Notes under the pieces: generated by a model | Seen by the model: the letters and a program-made list of their open reading frames with translations, nothing else | Databases searched by the model: none | What the model was told of the DNA's origin: nothing | Program-made: the position numbers and the translations under genes | Part shown: piece by piece, positions 12,340 to 23,280 of the stretch | Position numbering within the stretch: the first letter of the stretch is position 1 | Layout: each line of letters begins with the position of its first letter | From: Rhynochetos jubatus | Lineage: Eukaryota > Chordata > Aves > Eurypygiformes > Rhynochetidae | DNA: 64,000 bases | NCBI GenBank assembly: GCA_027574665.1 | Contig: CM050650.1 | Location: forward strand, 97,065,086 to 97,129,085 | Reading direction: 5' to 3'

Positions 12340-13164
12340 ATGCAGTCGACACCTTGGAGTGAAGGGATGCCATCCAGAGGGAACTGGACAGGCTGGAGCG
12401 GTGGGCCACTGCCAACCTCATGGAGTTCAACAAGGCTAAGTACAAGGTTCTGCACCTGGGTCGGGGCAATCCCAAACATAAGTACAGGCTGGGTGGAGAA
12501 TGGATTGCGAACAGCCCTGAGGAGAAGGATTTGGGGGTACTGGTGGATGAAAAGCTGGACATGATCCAGCAGTGTACACTGGCAGCCCAGAAAGCCAACC
12601 GTATCCTGGGCTGTATCAGGACAAGTGTGGCCAGCAGGTTGAGGGAGGGGATTCTGCCCCTCTACTCTGCTCTCATGAGACACCACCTGCAGTACTGCAT
12701 CCAGCTGTGTAGCCCTCAGCATAAGAAGGATATTAACTGGTTGGAGTGAGTCCAGAGGAGGGCCACGAAGATGCTCAGAGGGCTGGAGCACCTCTCCTAT
12801 GAAGAAAGGCTGAGAGAGTTGGGCTTGTTCAGCCTGGAGAAAATAAGACTTCGGGGAGACCCTATAGCAACCTTCCAGTACCTGAAGGGGGCTACAAGGA
12901 AGCTGGAGGGAGACTTTTTCAACAGCATGTAGTGACAGGACAAGATATCAGGAAGAAATTCTTCATGGAGAGGGTGGTGAGGCACTGGAACAGGTTGCCC
13001 AGAGAAGCTGTAGGTGCCCCATCCCTGGAAGTGTACAAGGCCAGGCTGGATGAGGCTTTGAGCAACCTGGTCTAGTAGAGGGTGTCCCTGCCCATGGCAG
13101 GGGGGTTGGAACTGGATGGTCCTTAAGGTCCCTTCCAACCCAAACCATTCTGTGATTCTATGAT
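12340..13164 (+). mobile_element. CR1 LINE, 5'-truncated (C-terminal ORF2 plus 3' UTR)
   Basis: The frame at 12420-12749 encodes the CR1 ORF2 C-terminal region ([27 protein letters not shown] and [11 protein letters not shown] are family signatures). It continues with frame breaks through '[13 protein letters not shown]'-like and '[12 protein letters not shown]'-like segments to the 3' tail ending ATTCTGTGATTCTATGAT at 13164. The catalytic reverse-transcriptase core is absent through the usual CR1 5' truncation. About 43 bp present in the related copy at 59.9 kb is missing at about 12944. No intact protein remains. Confidence 0.95.
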
Positions 13165-16100
13165 CATATATCATTAGTACTAGGAAAACAGACACCTGAT
13201 TCTTCCAAATCAAATGAAAACTGGGATGGGTGAGTAAATAAGGTTCAGATATAAAATGCTGTACAAAAATAATCCCTCTCTAGTAAACTCTTGTTTTGTC
13301 GATTACTGTGTTGAGTGATTTAAGTGGTTTCTCCAGTAGGGTAGATGTGCAGATGTCTTGTTCTGGGGATTCATTGAAATCAGTGCAATGCCATTTTAAA
13401 GTATTCTTCTTGACATGGTTGGGAATAGTGAAATATATAGCCTGTAAAAGGCTTTATTCATTCTTGCCAAATTACATGCAAGGTACTATTTTTTTATTCT
13501 GGTTTAAACCAACATTTCCGTGGTTTAAACCAGAATAAAAAAGTCATAAGTTTTTTTAAATTATATTATACCATACATATTAATGCCCTTGAAAAATTGT
13601 TCTTTTGGCTCCAAAATCTAAAACAGTTGCTTAAAATAATATTTTGTCATAACCTAAGAAAAATGGCATGTACACACTCCTCCACTGAAGAAAACTGCAA
13701 ATAAAAGCAGTCAGTTCCCAGCACAAATTACTTTATTGACAAGCTAAAAATACAAACTCCTTATCACCCTCATATCAGATATGGCTAAATCTATTACTTC
13801 AGTAAAAAAATGTTAAGTGCATAAGTACCAGAAGATAGGGGCAGTGGAGATGTTATCATATCATTGGGACTCCCAGGCCGTTGTATGTCTCATCAACCTG
13901 CTTCATGGAAAAATGTCACAGCGCTACTCCAGATATAGCTGTCATCAACATAATAATGAATTACCTTGGGGACAAGTCAGGTCTCTTTGCAGGTCTCAGT
14001 TTGAAGTCCATTATAAAATAGATCAACCCTACTAAAAAAAAAAAAGAATCCCAAACAGGTTTTTTTAACATTTGGGTGGAATTTCTTGCATTTCATTTTG
14101 TGTCCATTGCCCCAGGTCCTTCCAATGGCCACCAGCAAGAAGTCTGTCTATCTTTTCCACTCCCCCTCAGGTATCTATACAAACCCTGAGACTTCCCTTC
14201 TCCGTGCTTTTTTGTCACCTTCTTAATCTACAGTGCCTCTAACTCCGCATACTAATAGCTTCCGGCTCTTTTTGAAAAGAGGAGAGCATAAGGGAGCAGG
14301 AAGCCAGTTGGTTAGGCTATGTGTCCTTTTGGTTTAACATAACATCGAGAATGAACACTAAATGCTATATTCCTGCTGTTCGGTTGATCATACATCTCCC
14401 TGAGTGGTAAAGAACGTAACATAAAATTAAAAAATACTTCAAATTGCACTAACACCTATATTTAGACAAGCATTTCAAATTTACATGCACACAGTCATGA
14501 AACAGAAATTTACAGGCCTCTCAGTCTCACCTGTTTGAGCTCATCTTAAGATCAAAAACAATGTGTTGATGCTTGCAGCAAGTTAGAAGATCTTCATGTG
14601 CATTATTGACCTGAGAGGCAATGGCAGGCTAGGAAATTGAAACGGAAAAAACCCTGAAAACTCTGGCCTTGTTTTGTAGTATTGTTGAACCAAGTTTTGC
14701 CTGATTTATTTTTGTTACACTTTGTCAAAATTTCTGACATCTCTATTACTACACTACTTTATACTTTTCCTGGCTGTTTATTCAAATAAATGTTTTAGTT
14801 AAACTGCGTTGAGCCAAGGTCATTGCTTATTCACAGCAACAGATTGGAAGGCTTGTGAGTGCAGCTGCAGACATTTGCCCCACTAACCAACCCAGGCAAA
14901 CTCTTTTCCACTTTTGCAGTAAGGCAGCGAGCTGTGGGGTGCCTGGAAGTAGTGCTGGCACGTAAGCAGTCAGCACCATGTAGAAGGAAAACATCCAGAA
15001 TACTGCAAAGGCTGACATCCTGTAAGACTAGAAAACAAACTGGGGAAAAATCAGCCTGCCAAGGAGCTTTCCTTTCTTTCTTCTCCACAAATTAGAATGT
15101 CAACCAACAAACTGAGGCTGCATTACTTGCGCTCCTAAAATTTCATTTGAAGCACACTCCTGTGATTGTATTTTAGAGAAAAACAATAGCTTCCCATCAG
15201 AAAAGGGATGTGAAACTTCCACAGCTGGAAATCAGCGCTTCCAGTGGACACAAGAATGCACAATTTGCCAGTCAGGCAGCTATCCCTCTCATTCATTATT
15301 TTACCCCTGACGGTAGCTGTGACCAGGTTCAGAGGAATAAATTTTGCAATGGTCATCTATAGGATTATCTGTCATTAGAGAAATGGTCTTTCTAATAGCT
15401 AGCAGGGAGAGCTTAGTTTATGCCCTGATTCCTCTCTAAGTTTTATTTAGTCTGTGTTGCTGCTTATTTTTCAGAAGGAAATGGAAAATCAACTCCAAAT
15501 CCCACTAACAGCTCCCAGTAAATTTCTTCTATAAATGTCTGATTCTTATGTAAGCCTACTATCAGTTTAGAGTTTCTCAAACATTTAGTTTATGTTTTGG
15601 GGAGAAAATGAAAATATTTTTTTTTTATGAATCAGTGATTATAATCGCAGCAGCAGGTGATGAAGCATTTTTAATTGGCTGTGCTAGCCTGGTAGAAGAT
15701 AACACACATTAATGCACTCAATGCTGCTCTGAATGGAATAGCCCGTATGAAGACCACATTAGTTATTTCCCTTAGGAGAAAAGATTGGTTATAAAGCCAG
15801 CAATTTCTCTGTTGTAATTATATTCTTATAAAAGGAAATGTTGTCATTCTACTCAAGTAAATAGAAAAAAATCAGGAACTTTCATTTTCTTAAAATTCAA
15901 AGCCTCTTATCAGCAAGTCTTCAGCCTCCAAAACCTTTCAGGGATTTGTTTTCAGACTTCTTGTTGTCTGCCATTTTTTTGGATGCTTTTCTCTCATATA
16001 AAGTGGATGGCTTTTAACTGCCTTGACATCCCTGCATCCTTAGTTCTAACCACCACAGTATGTGTGTTTTGGCTATCATGTTTTGGACATAGGCTCTGTG

Positions 16101-18070
16101 CCTGCTTCTAATACTTCCCTTACCATTATCACTCTCCACATCTCTTTACTGCCACGTAAACCCCTTCTGTTCTTCCCAGCCTGCAATCCTTTCTCAATTA
16201 CTGTGCCTTTCTCTGGGTCCCCTTAGACATTTACTTTGTCCTGAATTATTTCTATCCTTCTTCTGTCCATCTTCTTATCTTTCCTACCTGCCTCTCAGTG
16301 TGTATCATTGTTTTCATACAGGTGCTGTAGTGATAATTCAGAGTACTAATTTTTCAATAGTGAGGTTTGCACAAAATATACCTATTTGGGATGTGTTATA
16401 CTGTTTTCTTTCAGACTATTATTAATTAGTTTAAGTACTTTCTAAAATACAGAATCCAAAAAGTAAATTATTAAGATTCGTTTTCAGGTTGTCCTGACTA
16501 AATGGGATGTGTAAAATGTTTGGATGCCAGAATCAAGACAGGTACCTGGAGTGGTGAATGCAAAGTCACACTGAAGGTGGCCCATCACACTATCTCCCCA
16601 TCTATCTTGTTTCTGCAGGCACACTTTATTCTCATGATGCGCCATCCCTTTCAAATGCTTCTTTTTAAGGCAAACTCCAACCTCTACAATGTGATGAAGC
16701 AGAAGTTTCAGCTGATGCTACAACAGGTGACAAAGAGAGAGGGCAGGGTGCAGCAGGGGCCCATATATGACTTGTTTAATATCTTTTTTGGTGTTTTTTG
16801 GTTTGGTTTTTTGATTTTTCTTTTTTTTTTTCAAAGCAGGTTTATACCACAATTTTCACCAAAATAAGTATGAATTTGTCTGTTGATTTTTAATACAATG
16901 AAAAAAAAATGATGACTTTCAATGGCTGCGAAGCCTATAAACCATTGTATGAAGTATTTAATTTCTATGTTCTGTTTTAGACAAAATTTTGGTGACAGTT
17001 CAGCTCAACCTAGTCTATCTGTTTTTAACATAACTTTTTTTGCACAACATTAAGACATAAGAGAAATATTCAGAAAGTTTCAAATCACCAATTATGTAAA
17101 AATAATAAGGTATTTTATTAGATTACTGCTGCCAAATTTCAGACTTAGAAATCACTTTCTGGAGAAAAGTAGAACCTCTTGATCTTCATAAAATGAAAGA
17201 AGAATGCCTATCTCTTTTGTAAATTTTAGTGGAAACTATTTTTTTAATTGTGCAAGTTTATTAAATAGTCATCAATCTTTTGTGACCTGTTATTCCTTTT
17301 GTTTTGCCCTCACCACAGCAATTTGTGTGATGCACACAAGTTGGTTCAGTTGGTAAATTGGTAGCCTTAAATTTGTATGGTTTTAGTGAGTCACAGGTTT
17401 AACTTTCTGAATAAAAGAAAGCAGTAACTGAGTTGATAATCAGGACACGTGTGGTACTGCTAAATAATGTCTGGCAACTTTGAGATAGGAAATAATTAAA
17501 AAGGAGGCAACTGATTAACTTATCAGTCTAGTAGTTAATATGACAGCTCAAAAATTGAGATGACAGAGATAATGTTATTCTAAACAAGAAGATTTATGGA
17601 GAAAAATGAAAACAAAACACTCTCCTTTTCCCTCTTCCCTCCTCCCTTTATTTCTGTGACTTCAAAGATACTGTATTGCTGTGCTACAGCATTTTCCTTC
17701 TTCATGAACATGCTTAATCTACCTGTATGGAAGTCATGTCTTCTAGAACATCCTTATAAGATTTGGTAACTTCAATAAAATATTTAATAACACCAGTTTG
17801 CATTTATTTATCACTTTGTTGTTGACATCCACTGAAAAGGAATTATAAACGCATGACTGCTCATGCATGGACGGTATTTCTTGCTTCCTCACATGGAAAA
17901 ATAGCTTATTATCTTTTTGCTAGATTTCAGGATAGGGACTTGATTTGAGAATTACAAAAGTACTCACATTTTCTAAATATAATCTGAATTTTTAAACAAA
18001 AAGCTACTTTTTTTAAATGAAGCTGAACTGTGGTGGCAAAATTAATTCCCATTGATTTTTTTTTTTTAAC
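13165..18070. other. Intronic sequence, nothing specific except the 13.5-kb hairpin
   Basis: No exon is supported. The overlapping frames at 14827-15095 and the frame at 16502-16867 were considered and rejected. Short T runs occur at about 15618-15626 and 16821-16830. Confidence 0.5.
13490..13542. repeat. Perfect 22-bp hairpin with 9-nt loop
   Basis: The left arm 13490-13511 (six T, ATTCTGG, TTTAAACCA) and the right arm 13521-13542 are exact reverse complements over 22 bp. The loop ACATTTCCG lies at 13512-13520. The arm also contains the palindrome GGTTTAAACC. The arms match perfectly in otherwise drifting intron sequence, so the structure is probably young or maintained. It is too short for a typical pre-miRNA, and a template-switch replication event is a plausible origin. 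Confidence 0.85.
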
Positions 18071-18091
18071 ATATTTTCTCTCTTTTTTCAG
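18071..18091 (+). promoter_or_regulatory. Splice acceptor of the EYS exon
   Basis: A T/C-rich tract (ATTTTCTCTCTTTTTTCAG type) ends in AG at 18090-18091 and is preceded by a further T run at about 18056-18067. This is a strong vertebrate 3' splice site. It fixes the exon start at 18092 and the incoming phase. Confidence 0.75.
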
Positions 18092-18321
18092 GATTCTTGT
18101 GCCCGCACATCTCTCAACAGCATTCCCTATGGTGTCTTCTGATGCGCCCAAGTTGCCTGAGCCTGTTGTGCCCCCTCAGACTTCCCCCGAATTGCCAACT
18201 GTATGCCAGGAAGGACTGTGCCATAATGGAGGGACTTGTCATCCTCTCTCTCTGTCAAGTGGGGCCACCTCATTTCAGTGTGACTGCCCACTACACTTCA
18301 CTGGTCGGTTCTGCGAAAAAG
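18092..18321 (+). CDS. EYS: EYS internal exon: Pro-rich linker plus one EGF-like domain
   Basis: This is one internal exon of a secreted extracellular-matrix protein needed for photoreceptor maintenance. Seen: a polypyrimidine tract and AG end at 18091, and a GT donor at 18322-18323. The exon is 230 bp and enters on the last base of a codon, with full codons from 18093. It holds 76 complete codons and leaves on the first base of a codon. Residues 19-36 are Pro-rich. Residues 38-76 form an EGF-like domain with cysteines at 38, 43, 49, 63, 65 and 74, spaced C-x4-C-x5-C-x13-C-x-C-x8-C. The stretch FQCDCPLHFTGRFCEK matches my memory of the vertebrate EYS EGF that directly precedes a laminin-G domain in the C-terminal half. 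No other exon is visible, which fits the megabase-scale EYS gene. The frame stays open into the intron to 18404, but that part has no domain signal. EYS is lost in some mammals such as mouse. An EGF exon of another EGF/LamG protein is the main alternative. Confidence 0.85.
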
Positions 18322-18327
18322 GTAGTG
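18319..18327 (+). promoter_or_regulatory. Splice donor of the EYS exon (weak +4 to +6)
   Basis: The exon ends AAG and the intron begins GTAGTG. The AAG|GTA core is good, but +4 to +6 read GTG instead of the AGT consensus, so U1 pairing would be weaker than average. The site leaves the protein after the Glu-Lys that follows the sixth EGF cysteine, which is a sensible domain boundary. Confidence 0.65.
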
Positions 18328-20191
18328 GTGGTTCATTCTTTTTCTCTGTTAGTTGTGAAATGAAAGTCTTATGCTTCTTTGGAACAGGAAAGGGGACAAG
18401 GTAATGATCATGAAGTTTCTCTTCATCCATTACTGTTGGTAACTCAGAAGCAGATTTATTGAAGTATTTAGAATGATATTTTTTTGCTGTGTAAGATGGG
18501 CAGTATCAGTCAGGCACACTTGTAAGAGTTGCAGGCTTGAGTTAATGAAAAAATATCATATTTGTGCAAATTGTTGTGCACAGTGTTAATGCCTGTAATG
18601 AAACAGTGTTTCTAGGACAGAAGAAAGTTAATTTATGAAAATAAGTATATTGACTCAAAAGATTATATGTTTTCCATTTCTACAGCTTGTTCTTTTTTTG
18701 CCACTGTTCCTGGTCCTTTGTTAAAAAAGGCTTTTTTTACTCTGTAGCTCATTTATATTTCTATTGTGCTACTGTTGCTCATAAAGCACAGATTAGTCAA
18801 ATGAACATAATTTAATTAGAATTTGAATAAAAAATAATTCTTTGAACAATTTCGGTTTCTTTGTAAAAAGATTCAAGGCTATACGACAAACTGATCAATA
18901 CCTGCTAGGGTTTCTGTTTTGTAATTATAATTATTTTCCATTGCTTCTTTTCAGAAAGTTCTTTTTTTATGACAAATTTTATAGCTGGCTTCAAAAACTC
19001 TTTTAGCTTTTAAGGTACAGTGGCCTATAAATGGCTGTGGATAATTCCCATGGCATTAAAGGGCATCATTGATGTACATGAAAAGAAAAAATATTTTAGA
19101 TTATAGTTATTTAACTGTAACATCCTTCTAATGAACTTCTCATGGTATGATATACAGAGAACTGGAGTTGAAAATACCCTTGCCAGATTGCTGGTATATG
19201 GGAGCTAATAGCATTTTGTATTACTGTCTGAAAGTAGGTCATTACACTCACTACATGTGAAAGCAATCAAGGACTGTGAGCTCAAAAAAAAAAAAGAAAT
19301 TGTCATGTGTTGCTTAGGTATCAGAGGATATTTTGCCTTTTAACCTTTCCCAAGTTTGGAAGAAATTAAATCATATATTTTCAAAATGTCAGTGTTAAAA
19401 TTGAATTCTTTGAATATCTCCTATGCATTTGGTATCTGGGCATACTATTTGCACTTGCTTTCAAGATGTGGCAGCTGTTCAAACTGCACCATAAAATAGT
19501 GGATACAAAAAAAAGTGGGTTTCCTTCAAAAATAAGACATTCGGTTATCAGTCGGTGTATGTTTCAATTAAATATTTTCAACATTTCAGTGAAGTGTTGT
19601 ATTTATTTATATATTTTTTATGTGCCAGAATTCCCTTCTGTGTTCCAAAGAGCCCAGTTGGCATCTTTTGTATCAGCGTCATCTGTGGTATTTTGGATGG
19701 TTTGTGCTTTTCCTGAGGGTTATGCCAGGAGTAAGCAATATAAAATTTAGGCAGGAGTTTGATAGACATCCTGTGGTAATAGACAATATCATTGTATATG
19801 CACAACCACTCTGTTGACACCTTGTCTGGACTCTGGTGCCTTATACCAGTGTGTGATTGCTGCCTTCTTCTGACCTAGCCTTACCTTCCAGTTGATCTAT
19901 CAGTATCCAGAAGCCTTTTATGGTTTTGTGCTTTTAATGACAAATTACACAATCTATTATCTGGGCTGAGTATTTACCTCCCTGTGCCACAGACTTTGGT
20001 AGAAATATCTTCTAGTCCATTGACTGCAACAACTGGCTTTGGGTTGCTCATTCAAAAATTCATCGTTCTAAACTGGTTTTCTCCTTTGAGGCTTAACCAG
20101 TACAGGCCTGCTGAGTTCATACAATGAGATGAGCCAACTGTCTTCCAACTACATTTCCAAGGGAATTTCAAAATCTCCCTTTTTGTGACTG
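18328..20191. other. Intronic sequence, nothing specific
   Basis: AT-rich with no exon or nameable repeat. An A run lies at 19285-19296. The frames at 19466-19820 on both strands overlap each other and have no domain content. Confidence 0.5.
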
Positions 20192-20462
20192 TGTATTGGG
20201 TCTGTCCGAGATGGAGTTGACTTTCCTCATAGCAGCCCTCAGTGCTGTGTTTTATATTAGTACCTAGAGATGTGTTCATAACACACCAGTGGTTGGTTAC
20301 TGCTGAGCAGTGCTCACACAGCATCAAGGCTGTCTATCCAATATTCCCCTGCCACATGTAAGTGGGGAGTGTGCAAGATCTTGGGAGGGGACATAGCCAT
20401 ATTACTGGCCCAAATTGACCAAAGGGATATCCCATACCATGTTGTCTGCTCAGCAGTACAAG
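20192..20462 (+). mobile_element. Avian ERV LTR, 5' portion
   Basis: It begins TGTATTGGGTCTGTCCGAGA and continues with the recognisable avian LTR series: TCATAGCAGCCC, TACTGCTGAGCAGTGCTCAC, ACAGCATCAAGGCT, TGGGAGGGGACATAGCC, TTGACCAAAGGGATATCCCA and ATACCATGTTGTCTGCTCAG. The order matches the LTR at 60.4 kb. It stops at about 20462, where an inverted CR1 3' end begins. Whether the remaining LTR lies beyond the CR1 (about 20761-20940) is uncertain. Confidence 0.8.
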
Positions 20463-20468
20463 AAAAAG

Positions 20469-20760
20469 AATCATAGAAACATAGAAGGGTTTGGGTTGGA
20501 AGGGACCTTAAAGACCATCCAGTTCCAACCCCCCTGCCATGGGCAGGGACACCCTCTACTAGACCAGGTTGCTCAAAGCCTCATCCAGCCTTGAACACTG
20601 CGAGGGATGGGGCATCCACAGCTTCTCTGGGCAACCTGTTCCAGTGCCTCACCACCCTCCCCGTGAAGAACTTCTTCCTTCTATCCAATCTAAATCTCCC
20701 TGCTTTCAATTTAAACCCATTACCCCTGATCCTATCACTACAGGCCCTTGTAAGAAGTCC
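20469..20760 (-). mobile_element. CR1 LINE 3' fragment, inverted
   Basis: The + strand begins AATCATAGAAACATAGAAGG, the reverse complement of the CR1 terminal repeat, followed by TTGGGTTGGAAGGGACCTTA. It extends to the reverse complement of the 'ttacaagggcc' segment at 20760. The minus frame 20581-20769 reads the ORF2 tail ([20 protein letters not shown]). It abuts the LTR piece, consistent with insertion into the LTR. Confidence 0.95.
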
Positions 20761-20940
20761 CACACCCATTTTTTTTCTCTCTTTTTTTTTGTTGTTGTTG
20801 TTGTTTGGTTATTTTTTTGTTGTTGTTGATTTTTATAAGCTTGTTAACCTTATCATGACCAGGCAGGTAGGTATAGCCTACCCATGCTTCTCTGAAAGAC
20901 TTTTGGTATCTCCCCTGGAGATATCTTATCTCTATCACTG
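20761..20940. repeat. T-rich / (TTG)n tract and uncertain LTR remainder
   Basis: T runs and TTG repeats lie at about 20768-20832, followed by about 100 bp of mixed sequence. T-rich tracts occur in the downstream half of the related LTR at 60.4 kb, so this may be the rest of the interrupted LTR. I could not match the sequence after the tract. Confidence 0.4.
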
Positions 20941-23248
20941 AGCAAGTAGGAAATGAAACATAGATTTCATTTGATCCGTCATAGATTTCATTCATTTCAT
21001 AACCCTCATAGAAAGGAACTTCAGCTGTTTAATTCCATGAGACCCTTTTTCTCTTTTTCTAAAATTAGAAGAGAAACCCTTTGCTTTGCTGAAGCTTGCA
21101 GGCATGCTTGATGCTGAGATTGTAACAGCAATCCATTTTTCTGTGTAGTGTGTCTTTTAATAGTTCTGGCAGTGGAAGAAAAACATTTCTCTTCTTTTTC
21201 CCCTTTGTGTGGAAAAGATGAATTAAAGAGTTCTTCTTTTCATAGGGCTCTGCTTTCACCCTCTGCAACCCCACTGCCGATACAGGGAACAGCTTCCAAC
21301 TTCGTGCTTAGCACTCCAGGGTCAGCCAGGGCTGCAGTATGTGACAGGCTCATCGGCAACACACTGGGGCAGCTAGAGCCCAGGGCATGTGATGTCACAT
21401 TGCATGTGTGTATAGATCAGGGTCAGATTTGATGTATCCTCTATTTAGCAGCTGAAAAGTAACTGAAGCATAATGTGATTTTATCTAATCCTTAAATTTC
21501 AATGAGATGATCGATAATTTAGTGTAATGAGACCAGAAATTGCCCAACAGAACTCTCATGTTGTAACTTTGATATTCAGGGACCAGTTCTTCAAGGAGTC
21601 TGGAGGGAACTCATAATTACAGTAAATAAGGGCATTATTTTATGATTATTTAATGTAGGCCTTACAAGGGAGAAAGTAAATTATCATGTATGTAATGCAG
21701 AAACTTTGTCCCAGTCAAAGAAATTATTTCTTGACTCCTTAAAGATAGCTATGAACTTTTTTAATCACACTGTAATGTATACCTGTATATTTAAGCAAAA
21801 TGTCTGTATTAATCATCTGAGTGATCTATCTTGTACCTAACATTAACTAAATTTCAGCAAGAAAATATATCATACACTCAATGGGCACAGTAACAGTCAA
21901 CATGGCATACTGCAGGGTCTTATATACAAACTCTGTGTAGGCATTTTGGCTTCATTAGAATGTGTGCATTTGTTTATTTCATATCTAGGTGAAGATACAG
22001 CACTTTTAGTTTCTTAGTTTCTTCTGCCCGTATGAGAATTGTGTTTAAGTTGTGTCATTAGGGATGTATAAGGCCAAGACAGTTTATTTGAATACATAGT
22101 GTATTTACTCTAAACAACCAGACACCTCTGAAATCTGAAATATCCTTAAATGACAGTTTTGAAAAGTGGAAATCTATCTCCATTTTTCTACAGAAACAGA
22201 AAATTATGGACATGAATGAGTGTATTTGCTGAAGTCAAATTGAAGCTATCAAAGCTGGATATATGCCAAAGTATACACAGTGAGGATTTAGTCTAAAGCA
22301 TATATGTGCAGCCCTCTGAGGCCTCAGCACCCTTTAACACTGCTTTCAGTATTTTCCTTTTTTTTCCCCTACAAATTACCAAAGCTATCTGGAAACGAGA
22401 AGTTGCTACAAGCTTTATTTTTAAAACTCCAATTTTAAATGCAGCATAGAAAATTCGCTGCCAGTGTAAATTTAATCTTTATTACTGAGCAGTGAGTGGT
22501 AGGTCATACAATAGAAAGGGAGGATTGCATGGATAGGGAATACAGTGAAGGGTAGATAGTGTACTCTGAGCTACCTTTTCTTCTTTTTCCTTTCTGAGTA
22601 AAAAAGCTTTTTGACTTCAATAAGAAATGTATCGGTTTTTCCTCCATGAAGCAATTCTTTATTAGTTAAGCCTTTGTATCTGCTTCATTGTGAAATCCCT
22701 ACACAAAAATGGAAAAAACGTAATGCTTCTGCTTTAGCGTGAAGGCAGATGGTTGTCTGTTACTGTAAAGTTCATAGAGATAGCGTTGGAATATCACTGT
22801 CTTGCATGTGCAAAGAAAGTATGTCCCTGACTGTTAATTATACGATTAACATTTTTAAAGTTTCTAAAATTTTAGTATTCTGTAAAAGTTTTATAAATTG
22901 TTCAATAAAGAGAATATTTAAATGTCGTGTTAAAAAGAGGAAATCTGTTTAATTTGATATGTTGCTGTGTATATTCTGTACATTAGTTAAAGGTCAATTC
23001 CTTTGACAAAGCTGCAAAGCCGTGAGTAAAATGTGAGCCTGTTACAGGTATTTATCTTGTCACAGTTCCACCTGGAGATTTTCCTACTTTTGTTCCCTGA
23101 GATACACTTGTTGAATTGCTGATCTGTTGAGCAATACTTGATAATATCACCCTGAACATTATGGGTTTCTTGTACTAGAAGCTTTACTAGACATTGGTCC
23201 TAACTTAACACTTTTCAGTTGGGTCATTGACTAGTATCATTCATCTCT

Positions 23249-23280
<32 letters not shown>

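Larger units (their letters stand above)
1..18091 (+). other. EYS: Intron upstream of the EYS exon (partial)
   Basis: This is inferred to be the 3' part of the intron before the 18.1-kb exon. I could not see any other exon with splice sites and a domain signature here. It contains the CR1 tail at 4.4 kb, the ERV remnant at 6.5-8.3 kb, the CR1 at 12.3-13.2 kb and the hairpin at 13.5 kb. The assignment depends on the EYS call. Confidence 0.7.

Noticed and set aside
12258-12791. 177-codon minus frame
   Set aside because: It is antisense to the CR1 ORF2 remnant. The real reading is on the + strand.
14827-15095. Overlapping frames on both strands in a slightly GC-richer patch
   Set aside because: No homology that I recognise and no splice sites. 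It could be a conserved non-coding element, but nothing in the sequence alone shows it.
16502-16867. 121-codon + strand frame
   Set aside because: It runs into T-rich low-complexity sequence coding FFGVFWFGFLIFLFFF, has no domain motif or splice context, and is not EYS-like.
17340-17370. GGTTCAGTTGGTAAATTGGTAGCC, resembling a tRNA D-arm
   Set aside because: No matching acceptor, anticodon or T-arm follows. There is no tRNA fold.
18097-18363. Alternative frame over the EYS exon
   Set aside because: It lacks the six-cysteine EGF pattern. The other frame has it, with fitting splice phases.
21148-21432. 94-codon + frame in a GC-richer patch, considered as an extra exon
   Set aside because: No EGF or LamG signature and no convincing donor. 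It is not supported as coding.
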